A DNA stretch of 64,000 nucleotides from Oenanthe sinensis. Taxonomy: Eukaryota; Streptophyta; Magnoliopsida; Apiales; Apiaceae. Under the pieces are notes generated by a model. It was not told the DNA's origin and searched no databases. It was given only the letters and a program-made list of their open reading frames with translations. This document shows positions 12,998 through 27,000 of the stretch, one piece after another; within the stretch, counting starts at the first letter, position 1; each line of letters begins with the position of its first letter. The stretch is taken from NCBI GenBank assembly GCA_028671895.1, contig CM053796.1, positions 32,424,860-32,488,859 on the forward strand, in the 5' to 3' direction. Made by a program: the position numbers and the translations under genes.

Positions 12998-14538
12998 AAA
13001 TGATGTGTAAAATGTAGACAAACAACATCTTCAGTATTAGTGTTAGAGTTTCTGGATACTAAAAATGAATCTCAAATACTCCCTCAGTCTCATTTTAATT
13101 GATTTTGATTTTTTTATATTTATTTTTAGATATTAAAAAAATCATATCTAAATATAATTATTTTTTATAAATTTTATATTAAATAAAAGATTAGAACCTA
13201 AACTTTAATTTGGGTAAGAACTACAATTTTGTGTCAAGTATTACTATTTTTTTTACGCCTTAACACGCGTGCTAAAAAATCAAACATTCTCTCGTATCCG
13301 TTTAAACACCATCTCACCCGCGGGTTAAAGTCTAAACTTCATTATATATAAACTATTACTAAGACTTTTCTTTTTGTTATTATATAATTCTATACGCTCT
13401 CCGATTCTTACAAGTTCACAATGTGAAGAATCGATAGTAGTATCATGTCAATCAACAATCAACTAATAAATATATCTGTTACTATCAATGCATCGTTTTA
13501 CAATCAACAGTTAAATAATCTGGAGTACATTCACGAAGAATTCAGTGTATAAGTATTATCGAAAATAGTGTGCATAATATAAATTATCAAACTATATCTC
13601 ATGAAATTTAAAGAATAATACACTAAAATAATGTATAAATATAACTTATTTTTAGAGTAGCTCGTACCTTTCACAGGTATAAGAGCTAGTATATTATATA
13701 ATACAACAACGTTAAATTTTATAGAAACATTTTATTCAGTATAATAATTATTATATTCCTTAAATTCAGTGTGATTTATTTTTATATCTTTTAAAACATT
13801 AGTATCACCCACATCACAAAACATATAATTAATATATATCCAAAAAATAATAAAATAATAAAATATATAACTAATATATATCTTAAAATCATAAGATATA
13901 TGATCAAACACATAAACAAAAATCACAAATCATATCAATATTATGTATTTGAAAATATATAATTAATAAAATTATATAACTCATCGGTGATAAATTTTAT
14001 GAAATTTTTTTAATATCACATATTCTTTGAAAATTAACATAACTACGGAAAATATATTTTTTAAATCATCACAATATACCTCATTATATTTAAAAAAAAT
14101 AAAACACTAATAATCTAATATACTCAAATAGAATATAAAATAAAAAATTATTCAAAGAAAAAAAATATAAATTAAATTCAAATTTTAGAGATTGTTCATG
14201 CCGGTAAGAGCTAGTTTATTATTATAATATAGTTAAAGCATCTACAACGGTGTTAGCCTTAATCATGAGTTGAAATAATGCAAAGTAGATGTTATGTAAA
14301 ATTTAATCCATCTATAAGAAATTGTACTCCAGTAGTATTAGCTATAATAAATAGTTATATTGAATGGATGTACAACACTTTATCTTGACTAATTCTTCTA
14401 GGAAAAAAATATATAAAAATATGTTCGCGAAAAATATCGTATACCAAATAAATTGATCCTTGACTAATTGATTCTTATCATGACTCGATTGTCAAAGAAA
14501 TATTCTAGTCGGGGAAAAAAAACAATTAAAATAGAAAT
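12998..14538. other. AT-rich intergenic DNA with a lone Stowaway-like end
   Basis: At 13078-13110 the sequence TACTCCCTCAGTCTCATTTT resembles one end of a Stowaway MITE, but no matching inverted end was found nearby, so it is at most a fragment. The rest is low-complexity AT-rich DNA with no supported gene. Confidence 0.45.
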
Positions 14539-15052
14539 GGGTTCTAGCCTCCATCTCTCTCTCCCCTAAACCCTAGCCTCCATTAAAGTTTTTTTAGAGG
14601 GTTTTCATCGGATTTCACCGGTGAAAAACCCCAATATCTTTATTTTTTGCTTTCTTGTTTTAAAATCTTTGTTTTCCTTCAATAAGTTCTCAATTTATTT
14701 GGATTTTGTTAATCTCTCTATGAGAGTTTAGTTTTTTATTTGGTTGTGTTTTGGTGTTCTTCATGACCGAGGTTATAGATCGGCATGATTTTCGTTTGAT
14801 TCTCAGATGAATGTTAATATGAGATCACATCTATGGTCGATTGCACAGAACTGTTCGGTGAAAAGAAATACATGCATTCACAATGGGGTGAAAACAAGTA
14901 CATACATTCAAATCATCTTCAAATCGCTTTGTTGCCTCTCCAAGAAAGAATGATTCAACAACGATATCCTTAAGCATCTGTCCAATTTCGATTATATTTA
15001 TAGATGTCGTATGACTTTTGATTAATGAATTAATTCTTTTTCATCAAAAAAA
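14539..15052 (+). mobile_element. Possible retroposed sequence (LINE/SINE-like or processed 5' leader)
   Basis: A block of different composition from its AT-rich surroundings. It starts with a CT-rich stretch containing CCCTAAACCCTAGCC, a motif common in plant 5' leaders, and ends in ...CTTTTTCATCAAAAAAA, an A-run like a retroposon tail. No open frame or clear target duplication was found. It could equally be a remnant of a gene leader. The identity is a guess based on the ends only. Confidence 0.3.
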
Positions 15053-16548
15053 GGGTTTAAAAACTTATAATTTGCCTGTATATATTCGAAAAAATGTTAA
15101 AAATAACATTTTTTAAAGAAAATTAACAAAAATAACAATTTTTAGGTGAAGGGACTATTTTTACCGGATGAGATACGCATTTGTGAATTGTGTATCCTAT
15201 TTTATATAAGATACGCATATTTTATATAAAAATAGAGATACACATTTGTGTGTTGAGTATTCCAGGTGTGATACCGAACTAACACATGCGTATCATATGT
15301 ATTTCTCAATACTCATTTATCAAATGCATATTCAATCCGTTATTCGTGAATGAAGGTATGAAAATGGGTATTTTTCTCCCTCACCCCGTATATTCAAGGA
15401 AGCCCGTATATTACTACACAATAATCTGATCCGTAAGCGTTCTTGGGAGCGAAGTTTCTGCTAATTGATTGGTGTATCTGTCCTGTCGCCTAACTAGAAA
15501 TCTGTATTGCTGTTACATCTCAGCTCAATAGACATGCAAACCAAATCATTTGCACACCGATACACGCTGAGCAATATGAAGAATAGCTAGCAGATGCCAG
15601 TAAATTCTTCGAAGTCAAAGCTCAAAACATAGATGAACATGTTTTGCAAAAAAATTTAAGTCATCTTAAAGATCAATATACATATACTATCAAGTACATC
15701 ATGCACATTGCACAATAAATAAATACTGTTAAATACTCTCTCTTTACCAGAAGGCTTTTTTTCCCTCTTTCTATCTCATTCATTAGAATGTATAGAAAGT
15801 ACACCGTACATTATACAATTGAGTGAGTCATTGTCATGGTCAATGATCATTATGGAACCATCCTGCAAATCCAGCATATACATCTCTACAAGAAGAATGC
15901 AGAGCACCGTTTCGATTGACATTTACAGAAGTTAAGATTAAGTTAAATTTCAAGGTAGTCTCACAACAAATTAAATTGATTTATGTCCAAAGGTATTATT
16001 TTTAAACTAGAACAATGTCAATTAAACAAGATCAGAAACATAGTTTTCTCAGGTCACCACCAAGTTTAGATACATTTGCCTTGGTAGATTACTTTAGCTT
16101 TTGGCCTTGTTTGGAACCAGGCATGTAAACGGATCAGATTCGAATCGGATCGATCTATATCCATATCTGAATCCATTTATTTTTTTTAGATTCGGATCGG
16201 ATCGGGAGTTGGATATTTGATAGGCCGATCCATATCCGGTCCGTTAGGATCACGGGTTACCGGATCGGCCGATCCGTTTAAAAAATAAATTTTTAAAAGA
16301 AGATTAAATAAAATATTAAATCTTTTAACTTAATAAAATATTTTAATTCTAATTATGTTTAATATTAAATATTTCATATTATTTTATGTATAATATAGTA
16401 TTATATAAATATTTACATATATATAATATATAAATATATAATATATTTCATATTTATATATATTTGGAAACTGTTCAGCAGCCACAATTGATATCCAACC
16501 AACTCATTTCCGGTCGTTAAAAAACCAAATTAACGACTGAGATTTAAA
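15053..16548. other. Intergenic DNA with GGATCGG-rich patch
   Basis: No gene supported. Around 16125-16275 the sequence contains many GGATCGG and GATCCG words. A similar GGATCGGAT word occurs near 17403 and another near 31733, so this is probably a dispersed repeat, but I could not define its ends. Confidence 0.4.
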
Positions 16549-17405
16549 AAAAAATAGAGCATACGCTCTATTATAGAGCGCGTACGTACGCTCTATTATA
16601 GAGCGTATGCTCTATTTTTTTATTCTCATTTTACCATTTTAATATTACGCTCTATTATATCTCTCCCCAGAATAAACACATATTTCTCAGCACTAGTTCT
16701 TTTATCATACCAAATTTTTGGAGATTTCTATGAGCTCTCTAAAACCCATTTCAACTTTGCCCATTTCATAACTCATTTCATAACTCAATATATTTTGAGC
16801 TATCTAATATACATTTTTTATAAACTTTGAGTTTGGGAGAAAATTCAATTTCTTGAAAATTTCAAATTTTGAGCTTTTCAAGATTTCAAGATTCGATTTC
16901 TTTAATATTTCAAAGTTGAAGTTTGAGATTGGTTAAAACTTTTTTAATGTTATCTCTCTTCATTTCATTTCATTACTTCTTTCATTTTTTTCAAAATTAA
17001 AGTCTCCTAATAAGTTTAAAATTGAGATTGAAGATGATAATAATGATTAAAAAAAATCTAGTCCTAAAATAGTAAAGATTATCGATGATGGTGATGATAA
17101 AGAAAATGAGGATGATAATGATAAAAAACCTAGTCCTAAAATAATAGAGATTATTGATGGTGGTGATTGGAAATTGTTTTAACTTAAAAAATTTTCCAGC
17201 CATATAGGTACGCTATATAATAGAGCGGACATCCACTCTATAATACAGCGTAGATTGGCTGTGAAACTGTTTTGACTTATAATATATGTGAGCCATATAG
17301 GTACGCTCTATAATAGAGTGGTTTTTTTAATAATTTACACGTGACAAATTAAGGGTATAAAAGGGAATAAAAAAAATTTACATACATTCTATTATAGAGC
17401 GTAGT
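16549..17405. repeat. Cluster of TATAGAGCG palindromes with a large cruciform
   Basis: At 16549-16621 a near-perfect inverted repeat (arms of about 31 bases, AAAAATAGAGCATACGCTC, around a CGTACGTA centre) contains a second palindrome CGCTCTATTATAGAGCG in each arm. The same core recurs, more or less intact, near 16648, 17208, 17232, 17300 and 17384. The sequence GCCATATAGGTACGCT occurs twice, about 92 bases apart (near 17198 and 17290), within a longer tandem duplication. No protein is supported. It may be a foldback transposon with internal satellite-like growth. Confidence 0.7.
17030..17165 (+). repeat. Duplicated acidic-coding-like segment
   Basis: Two imperfect copies, roughly 75 bases apart, of GATGATAATGAT...CCTAGTCCTAAAATA...GATTAT(C/T)GATG. 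In the plus frame they would read as repeats rich in Asp, Lys and Ile (SPKIVKIIDDGDD, then SPKIIEIIDGGDW), with a stop codon before the first. It may be a decayed gene fragment lying inside the palindrome cluster; no start or family is recognisable. Confidence 0.4.
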
Positions 17406-18049
17406 ACGGATCGGATATTGAAAGTCCTATTTGGAACTACTCACCATCTTAAATGAAAACTATACAAAACATTTACAGCTAGAAAGGACGCTCGTGTCTT
17501 CTGAAGTGATTCATTCCACATTCTAAAAATTTTACCTCGCAGCAACAAAGTTGAAGTATGAGAACACTGCATTACCTTCAAGCTGCATAAATTTTTTTGG
17601 TAACGCTAAAAAGGCAATCTCCGGGAAGTGATTACATCATTGGCATGGATTAATGGGAATACCAGGATATGATAGATGCACAACTAAGCATTAGATAAAA
17701 AGAATTTTCAACAGAGCACAGAATCTAATTGTATCTTATAGCAGCAAAATCGTCTCGCTGGATCATTTCACTAAAAAAGGAAAATATGCCATTTACGTAC
17801 TTAGCAACTGTGCAGTAAAGTAGGGAATATTACAAAACAATCATCATTACCTGCATGTATGAGCCAGCCATTATAACACATCTATAGTTTGCACTAAAAT
17901 ATATACCTACATATGGGTGTTCGCAATTTGACTAGGGTAAAGTAAACATTTGATTAGGTTTGGCAAAGAAAAACAGCCGATGGCAATGCAGGACATTCTT
18001 TTAGATTCAAAATTATGTACAAAAAAATCTTAATCTACAAGTAAGATCT
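17406..18049. other. Probable MOM1-type gene 3' flank
   Basis: This lies downstream of the MOM1-type stop codon on the minus strand and should include its 3' UTR. No other feature seen. Confidence 0.5.
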
Positions 18050-21000
18050 TTAGTTGGGTGGTTTTGATGGGGATGGATATGGTCGACCATGAGGGAGTGG
18101 GTGAGAGGATGTGGGCTGGCTACTTCGTGTCAGATGACTTGGCATCACACACGTAGATGCAAGATTTATGGAAGATGCAGACCTGAAAGCCTGTAAATGT
18201 GGTGCAGGGGCACGAGCACGATTCTCACTTCCAACTCTTAGGTTCCCCGTTGAAGGGGTGATGGGACTGATCTGAGGGGGTCTAATTGGAGTGCTTGAGA
18301 AAAGAGCTGCCGACTGTTGAACAATTTGTAGTGGTGGAGTACTCTGCTGGCTGGCTGCAGGTTGACCAGCTGAAGATAAAACGATGATGGGGGGAATCCT
18401 TGGAGATGGATGTAATAGTGGTGTTGTATTCTGTTGGTCAACTGCAGGTTGGCCAGCTGAAGATGAATCAGAGACGATGTTAATACCAGGCTCAGGCTGC
18501 ATCAGAAGAGTTGTACGCTGCTGCTTCGCTGCAGGTTGGCTACCTGAAGATGAAGCAATAACAGGTAAGGGCCCTGTACCATGTTGTAACAGTAAGATTG
18601 TATTCTTCTGACTGGCTGCTGGTTGGCAAGTGGTAGGTGTAACATTATTCGGATGAACCCTTGATGAAAGTTGCGACATAGGAGCTGTTTGCAGTTGACT
18701 TCCTGCAGGTTGGCCAGCTGAAGATGTTACAATGATGGGGGATGACCTAGATGCAGCGCTCAAAGGTACCTGATTTAGAGGCTTCACAAGTCCATGATGC
18801 ACACCTGCAGGAAGTGGCAAATAGTATATATATAAATACCAACATGCATTAGCGTTTCACAGGAATTTTGTACTACATATCCATTGCTGATGACAAAATC
18901 ATTAAATATTGAGATCACACTACTTGAATAATTGTGTCAACTTATTCTATAGACCTAGAAACAAAGACATCCATACAATGAAATAAATATCACTATATGT
19001 TATTTTAGCTTTTTTTTCCCTTCTTTCAATAGATCTTCTCAAAGTGGGCAAGATAATTATAATTGTTTCCACAGCATATGTGCCTGCTTCAGTTCTTCAG
19101 AGGCTACAAGAAGCACACATTACCTTAAAAACCCGATTATAAACAACTGAGTCTGTCTAAAAATTCAGGATCATAGTAATTTCTTGTGTCTGAAAGATAC
19201 AGTAAACAACTAAACACAATATTTAGGGTCTCAATGAATCAACATTTCTAGATGATAATATGGCACACGCAAAAAATAGTATTAAGAAAGCTTCAGAGTT
19301 GCTAGTTGGTGCTAGAGAGTAGAGAGGTACCCCAGATTAATAGAATATTTCTCTATTAGCAGCTTCCTAGGTGAGTTGTACTTGTATTTTTAAAGATTAT
19401 TCTTCTGCAAATAAGGACAAAAGAGCTTGCAACATATTGTCATCATCTTCGTTTCAATCAATATATTACAGGAACTTCATTTGGTTAGATAACTCTAGTT
19501 TCAAATTCACAAAGATTTTGCAATTACATGAATTTGATTTTGAAGCGAAAAAAGTAGAGAAAACTGACAAGAAAAAGAAACAATAATAATAAATAAATAA
19601 AAACTGATCCTATATTTTCAAGACATGCAGTGGTTCTTTTCGAGAAGTTGTATACTTCTCTTCTGCTTTGTTATAGAAACCTTGAGTACTTGGCTTAATG
19701 ATGAATAGATTCCTACTAAGTGCACATAAAAATAAATGGATAAATAATAAAACCTAAAATTCTAGAACTTCAAGAACTAAATTAATTATGAACAATTTTT
19801 GCCCGTACATGACGCTATCTACCTTCTATCAAGTATGGAGTACATAGAGAATGTAAAGTACAAATAGTTCTATTATTTAAAGTTGAGGGTTTAGAGTCAC
19901 TGTTTCAATTTTACGCTATTAGGGTGCAAAGAGTCATTCTGCCTAATTTAATTTCCTAATAGATTTGTTTTTTCTTTCAATGGTACTTTCTATTTTGATT
20001 TTGTAAGAATTAGAGTACTACCATTAGGTAATAGCTTAATCTTCTACACTTTCTCATCAAGTGCTTGATGCGGGTCATCTAACGATACTCTATGATGAAC
20101 CATAAAAAAGGTATTAAAAAGGAAGAAAGGTAGAAAAGCTTATATTGCATTACACGGATATATAAATTTGCATGAGATTTGCCTAATAAATTGCATGGAA
20201 TTTACTAAACAATATATATACTTGTGCTCTGAAGAGGATGGCAGAGTGCCATCTATCCACAAAGTGTTGCAACTTTATTCAAAGGAAGGGAGAGTAAGTC
20301 AATTATCAAGAAATCTAGAGAACAATTTATGGAATCCTAATTCCTACATCTGTTCATCACTTGTTAAATTATTTCGTTCAAATTAGCAAATTATCTTATG
20401 TGTTCACTTGGATAGGACAAAATGGGGTGCCAATGGAATGGATTGACAATCGAACTGATTTATGGATATGCAAACCAAAAATTTTGTTACTTCCTCTCTT
20501 CCATTCAACAAGTTTGTATTAAGCTTGGATTCCACCAATTTCGAAATAAACAGGCATTCCTATCTTGCCCCATTTCCCTCATAAATCTTATTATACAAAT
20601 TTGCAACTTTCTTACATTTTTCACATTCCCTACATGCCTCTCCTACTCTTATTTCCTTCAGGAAGGATGCCAATGGAATGGATTGAAAATCGAACTAATT
20701 TATGGATATGCAAACCAAAAATTTTGTTACTTCCTCTCTTCCATTCAACAAGTTTGTATTAAGCTTGGATTCCGCCAATTTCGAAATAAACAGGCATTCC
20801 TATCTTGCCCCATTTCCCTTGTAAATCTTATTATACAAATTTGCAACTTTGTTACATTTTTCACATTCCCTAAATGCCTCTCCTACTCTTATTTCCTTCA
20901 GGAATTTTATCCCTCTCCTTCGAAGTGAACACAACCTCAGTCTCCTGAACTGAAACTCTTGATTAGTAATTTGTATGGGTAGAGTAAAACTGGAATTCTC

Positions 21001-24000
21001 GACCTTTCTTGTGGTGAAGACGATCTGACTCCCTCAATGTATTATTCGTTTACACAGTTGAGTTGCAGACACTCAACCGTAGCACCAGAAAAATAATAGA
21101 AAATCAGAGTTTTTCTACCTAGTGACCACCATATTATACAGAAATCATACAGAGAAGTCGTGCAACATCAAACTCACATGTTATAGGAATTTGAGTTGGT
21201 TAACAAAATACAGAATTTAGAACCATACCCCAACATACCAATAAAAAGCAAATGCAGAACAAGCATTATAAGTCTATTAACATGAAGCGGTCAATGGTAT
21301 AGCATAAAATTTAAAGGCAGGACCAAACAATGTCTAACCATGTCAGGTCCCCTTCTGAAAATAATACATGAACCCACCAAACAATGTCTAACCATGTCAG
21401 GTCCCCTTCTGAAAATAATACATGAACCCAAATAGCTACAAGAAACAGTATAATTTCGGAGTGTTATCTTTAAAAACATGAGGATGAGGGTTAGCCTTGT
21501 GATAAAGGCAACCATTACTCGTGACAAAGGTCATGAGTCCAATTCCTCCCTCCGCCATATATAACTTATAAAATAAATGACATACCTTGTTGCATTCCAT
21601 TGCACCTAGAAGGTTCCGCACACTTGGACCTAAAAGCATCAGCTAGAATTTCATTCATGAGAACTTTGTTATAATTTTTATCAAGTTCGTTCTTCTTCTG
21701 TTGGAACACAACATCAAGATCCTTAAACTTATCTTCATATTTCCTATGCAGCTCAGCCATAAGTTCTTCGAACTCAGATTTTAGTCTCATCTTCTGGTCA
21801 AGAAAAAGTAAATTATAAGTGACTAGGAAAAACTTTATTAATCACAAGATAAAACTTCAACGAAAAAAGTGAGAACTGACCGCATCCTCATAGAGCTTGA
21901 TAGCTTGTTCAGTTTCCTTACATAACCTTTCCCGTTCATTCTGTAGTGGATTACTATATGAAGTCAGCTTAAGGATTTGTGAAGTAACCTGGTGTTCAGC
22001 ACGCAATGGGAGGTGTTGCAATCCTTGTACAACAGACAAATCTACTCCTGTGGGAATAACAGCTTGTCTAGGAAGCTCTGTTGTTCCCCCAATGACTTGT
22101 TGCGCAGCCTCAGAGTTCAGGAGAGATGTATTCGAAATGAGTGGCAGATGACCAAGTGTACTGGTGGACGGAAAATCAGGCTGATTTTGCTGAAGAGGGG
22201 TTTTTATCACATCAGTAGGGGGATGCAGTTCCACATTTGACACAAGATGCTGAGCTTGACTTGGGAACTCTTCTGCGTGCTCAACCATTCGTTGCGGAAT
22301 CTCAGGCTGATTGTCTGCAAGATGCCTTTCCTGATCATCATCCAGAGGATTCTCTTCCACAATTTGACCAGTCACTTCCTCTACAATCCTTTCTGGTGTT
22401 TCTGGTAGAATCATTTCACCTGGCTCACTTGACATAATTTTATCCGGATTCAGATTTTCAGCGTGATGAAGACTAATAGAGACAGTGTTTTTAAGACCAT
22501 TGGCGGGACTGCCTAATCCATTAGGCTGCTGACTTCTAGCAACAGGCACATTTTTTGATGCCATGTTCTCTGCCACATCATCATTACAGTTTGGACTTTC
22601 TGTTATAACAACAAGGCCATTACATCCTACATCCTGATTTGGATCAGTTGCACAAGTACTACCTGGGACCATCTTACCTTTATTTGTTTCACTTGCAATA
22701 TCATCAGGATGTCCACTCAGAGTTGCATCACTCTCAGAAACATTCGGAGACGCGCGTTCTGTAGCCTGAGAGTATCCTACCTCGTTCTGAATATCTGATC
22801 GATGCGAATCCAGCTCATCCTGACAGGCAACTTCGGTAGCAAAGGATGCTGATTTTAACCACTTTGCAACCTTGCTTCTCTCATTTGATAATGCATATAA
22901 ATGCTTTGCTTTTAATTCTTCAACACTTTCCTCCCTCCGGCGTTCAAGTTCTTCCAATTTCTTTCTCCATTTATTATCTAATACCTTCAACTTATCCGTT
23001 ACCAAAGGTTGCTTATACACCCCCCTATAGATAGCAGACTCCACATTCTGCTTACTTTCAATTTCTGCTCTCTGGACCTCCCACGATTCATTCATTTTTC
23101 TGATTTCCTCTGCTTGTTTCTGTTTCAGTTTTTCTATCCGCTTCTTACATTTCCTCTGGATCAGTTCAAAATTGTTCTCTGTATCTTCCTTGTGACTTTC
23201 ATAATCTTGCGATACATCAGAATGTACCTGATCTCTTATTTCTTCGAGCTCTGGTTTCACGATTTGCAACTGTGACAAATTCTCATCTAGTGTTCCTTCT
23301 TTAAAATTTTTAACTCCTGATATGCTACTCTCAGATAAATCTGATAACATATTCTCCTCGAATGTTTTCTTCAATTTCCGCACAGTCAAAGAATAAACAG
23401 ATTCTGCCTCCATTTCACTACAACTAAATTTTAAATGTTTTCTTGCAAGGAAAAGAGAATCTTTCCTATTAACCTTCAGTTTCGAAAGTGAAGCTGAACC
23501 CCAGCACTGAAACAGAAAAATAAACAGCACTTCAAAAATCATTAGATTTGAATATAGCATGCAAAAAAAGTGATATTAAATTTTATAGAAGTTTGAAAAG
23601 AGACAGGAATAAAAATAAAAAACAAGCCGATTAAAAGAATCAGATCTAACAAACGAATTCCTGTTGGCATGTTATTACTATCAAATATTTTTATTTTAAT
23701 GAGGATATAGTCTTACCAGAGCTAGAAGGAATGCCTGCAATATACTTGCTGAGCCACTTTTGACTTGATGTTTAGAGATAACATACTCGAGAAAGCGTTC
23801 TGCCATAATCTTGGCTTCATCCTGAATATTACAGTGTCAGATGTTTACAAACAACATCAACTGAAACCATTCTTATCAATACAGCAGAAATGAAATACCA
23901 CTTTATCAACAACAACAAAAAACACCACAAGGCTATACCGCTATAAATTGCAACAACAATACATATATCAACAAGGGAATAAGAGTTACATACAGAAAAT

Positions 24001-27000
24001 TTCAAAATTATACAAAGCTTCAAAAAATCTGGCTTCACAAGATCAATATTCGTTTGTGCATTAGGCACTGTGCACTTCTCAGAAATATTTATAGGAACAT
24101 TGCTCTGGTGAAATAAGGAGGTTGCACTAGGATTAATACAATTGGTCTCTCCATTCTTACGCTTCTTTCCAACTTGAACAGCTCCACATTCTGTATTCTG
24201 TATATCATCAAAATGTTGGAGCTTTTTCCGGTGCCTCTGAGTTTTCCCAGATAAATATTTCCACTTCAGAATCCTTCTATTCAGCAATTTTGTCCAAAAT
24301 TTATGAGGATCTTCATCATCAGACAGCTGAATTTGTTGTTCACCCAGCAACTTCAGAGTCGAACTGTATATTCCACCTCTCTGCTCAATCTTAAGAATGC
24401 AAGAGTTGTCAATATCATCACATTCACCACTTTGAGAAATTAACGCCGAAATTTCATCTACTACTTTGCTCAAAAGTGCTTGTTCAGATGATACTTTCAC
24501 ATCAGGTGTACTGTGAAATTCATGCAGCCTATCGAGTAAATATGATGCACCCCACATTAGCAATGTGTTACTAGTAGCACGATTTGTGCTCTCTAAGTTG
24601 CTTTCGAGGGTTAGTCCCTGCTTAGCAAGAATCAAAACTTTTTCTTCAACAGTAAAAGCTGAATATAAACGAAATATCTTTATTTGTTTAAATTGCGAAT
24701 CAATTGATATTCTGTTTAGTGCTTTTACATCATACGCTGGATTCCAGTCACTGTCAAATATTATAATTGTGTCCACTGACACAAGTTTAATGCTTGGGAG
24801 ACAAGCACGATTTTCTAATAAAAACACGAATCTCCCATTCCCCTTGTTGAAATTGTTCATTGCTGCTTGCCTTGATTTAGATGGGATCACCCCACCATCA
24901 AGACGTTCATAGGCATCTGCGCCATATTTCTCCCTCAAGAAATCATCCAATATATCTCCCAACCCCAGTGTGTCCCTTCCAGATCCAGCTACTGACTGTC
25001 AGAATATATTCATATTACGATCAAGTGATAGAAATCAAAACAGATGAATTCATATAACTTAATAGCCAGAAAAATGAAATAAAGAAAGTTAATATGACAT
25101 TAATGTATCGAATATGAACATTGCACATATGTTTAAATTAACTTATAAAGGCCGCTCTAATATTTAATTAGATGAACTTAAGATCTCAAGTTCTGCTATT
25201 ATAGTATCGATAGTATAGATAGTATAAATATGTATAAATATTATTATGGTTAATGATAACTTATGAACTTCTTAAAAGTAAAAACAAAATATATAAGTTG
25301 TGCATTATTCTAAAAAGTATCTTCTGTCAAATTTCTAATAATCTAAGTAAAATTTAAATTTAAATTTATTAAATAAATATATTTTATTAACATAAATTTG
25401 AAATGAGACTACTTCAAATTTTTCCAAACAGGCTCTAAACTTCCTATTAAAATATATAATCTTTTATTACGAAATAAATTAAATAGAATGATAGACTAGT
25501 TATAATCTTAAATAATTTTTAAAGTAGAGTTCTACAAGAAGAAAAGGTAGTGCAACTTAGTTAGTAATCTATGTATACCACAATAGGTTATGGATTAGCT
25601 ACCAAAATTGGATCATGCATGTACTGCTAACAATTAACAACAATAATTCAGATTCTGTAAAAATCAATGAATCTGTTTTCTTTTATCAATGACCAAAGAT
25701 AAATTCATAGCAGGAATATGAATACATAATTAGTGTTCCACTGTTCCTTATAATTAAATTGGTAATTTACCAAAAATATGACAGTGACTATGAAAAAAAA
25801 AAAGATTAAAACAACATATAATATTAAAATTTTGTTTTTATTGGATTGGTTTATAGACATGCAATCAGAGATTAGGTTAGAGGATGAGAAAAAAATTGGA
25901 AACCCATTTATATATATATATATAGGGTACTATTCCAATAGAAACTAATTTAGTCTAGAAACTAAAAACAAGTGGCAGTGGCATACTTGTAATTATTTAT
26001 AAAATTTGAAATACACATATTTCTATAATTGGGTAGTATACATAAGATGGAAGTTTCCTCCTTTTTAAACAAGCTCTGCTCCATTTTCAATATTTTTCAC
26101 AGTTGTCCCACCTCCATTGTTGCCATCACATCTGAATAAAGATTTCAACGACTTTTCTTTCTCATTCATCTTCCTTTATAATCTCTACCTCTCTCTTATT
26201 TTCATCTTTAATATCAAGGAAGATTTAAATGCGTGTGTATATCACTATATGTTATTATGATTATGTCGTCGCCATCTCCTCCGTCATTCGATGAAGATTT
26301 ATATGTATATCATTACACTTAATCACCACCTATTCAGTTTGATGATTTGTAGTATACAATTTAGTGATTTGTACAATGTAATTTGGTGATTCTTAGTATA
26401 TAAATTAGTGATTTGCTATTATCAAGATATTCCTGCCTCACATCGTTAATCACCACCAAAACTTCACCACTTTGACTCACCAATCACCATTAAAACCACT
26501 CCCAGTACACAATTATATCAGTGTTATTACCACCATACAATCAAACCACCATATCTTACCTCGTCATCATAACCACCATCTATCTACCACCGATTATCAA
26601 TTTTAATTATATAAATCGTCAAATTATTTAGTAGTACCATCAATTTCTATACATAATAAGTGAAGATCGGATGAAGGGGATATGGACGGGGGAGAATGTG
26701 ATGTTGAAATCCGATTGGTAACGAATTCGCCGGAAAAGATGGGTCGGAGAAATATTATACATGATTAGGGAGGGAATAGCAGATGTCGTGAATAATGACG
26801 GATAAGGAGGCCGGAGAAGATGATATAGTAGAAATTAGTGAAGAATATATGTAAATGTATATGATGCAAATGTGTGGTCTAGATTTAATAAGATTAAAAT
26901 ATATTAGTGGTGGAGATTTGTTTCTAGTTTTTATTTTATAATAGGTTTCTATTTGATCAATTGCTTATAATATATACATGTGTGTGTGTGTGTGTGTGGA

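Larger units (their letters stand above)
18805..21585 (-). other. MOM1 intron 15 (2.8 kb), repeat-bearing
   Basis: Intron between in-phase donor and acceptor sites. It contains a 240-bp tandem pair, a perfect 54-bp tandem pair and a SINE-like patch, listed separately. No additional exon could be supported. Confidence 0.7.

Noticed and set aside
13078..13210. Second Stowaway MITE
   Set aside because: One CTCCCTC-type end only; no inverted partner or TA-bounded right end was found.
20422..20928. 168-codon open frame on the plus strand
   Set aside because: It exists because a 240-bp unit without stops was duplicated. The peptide has no recognisable family and lies in an intron of the opposite-strand MOM1 gene.
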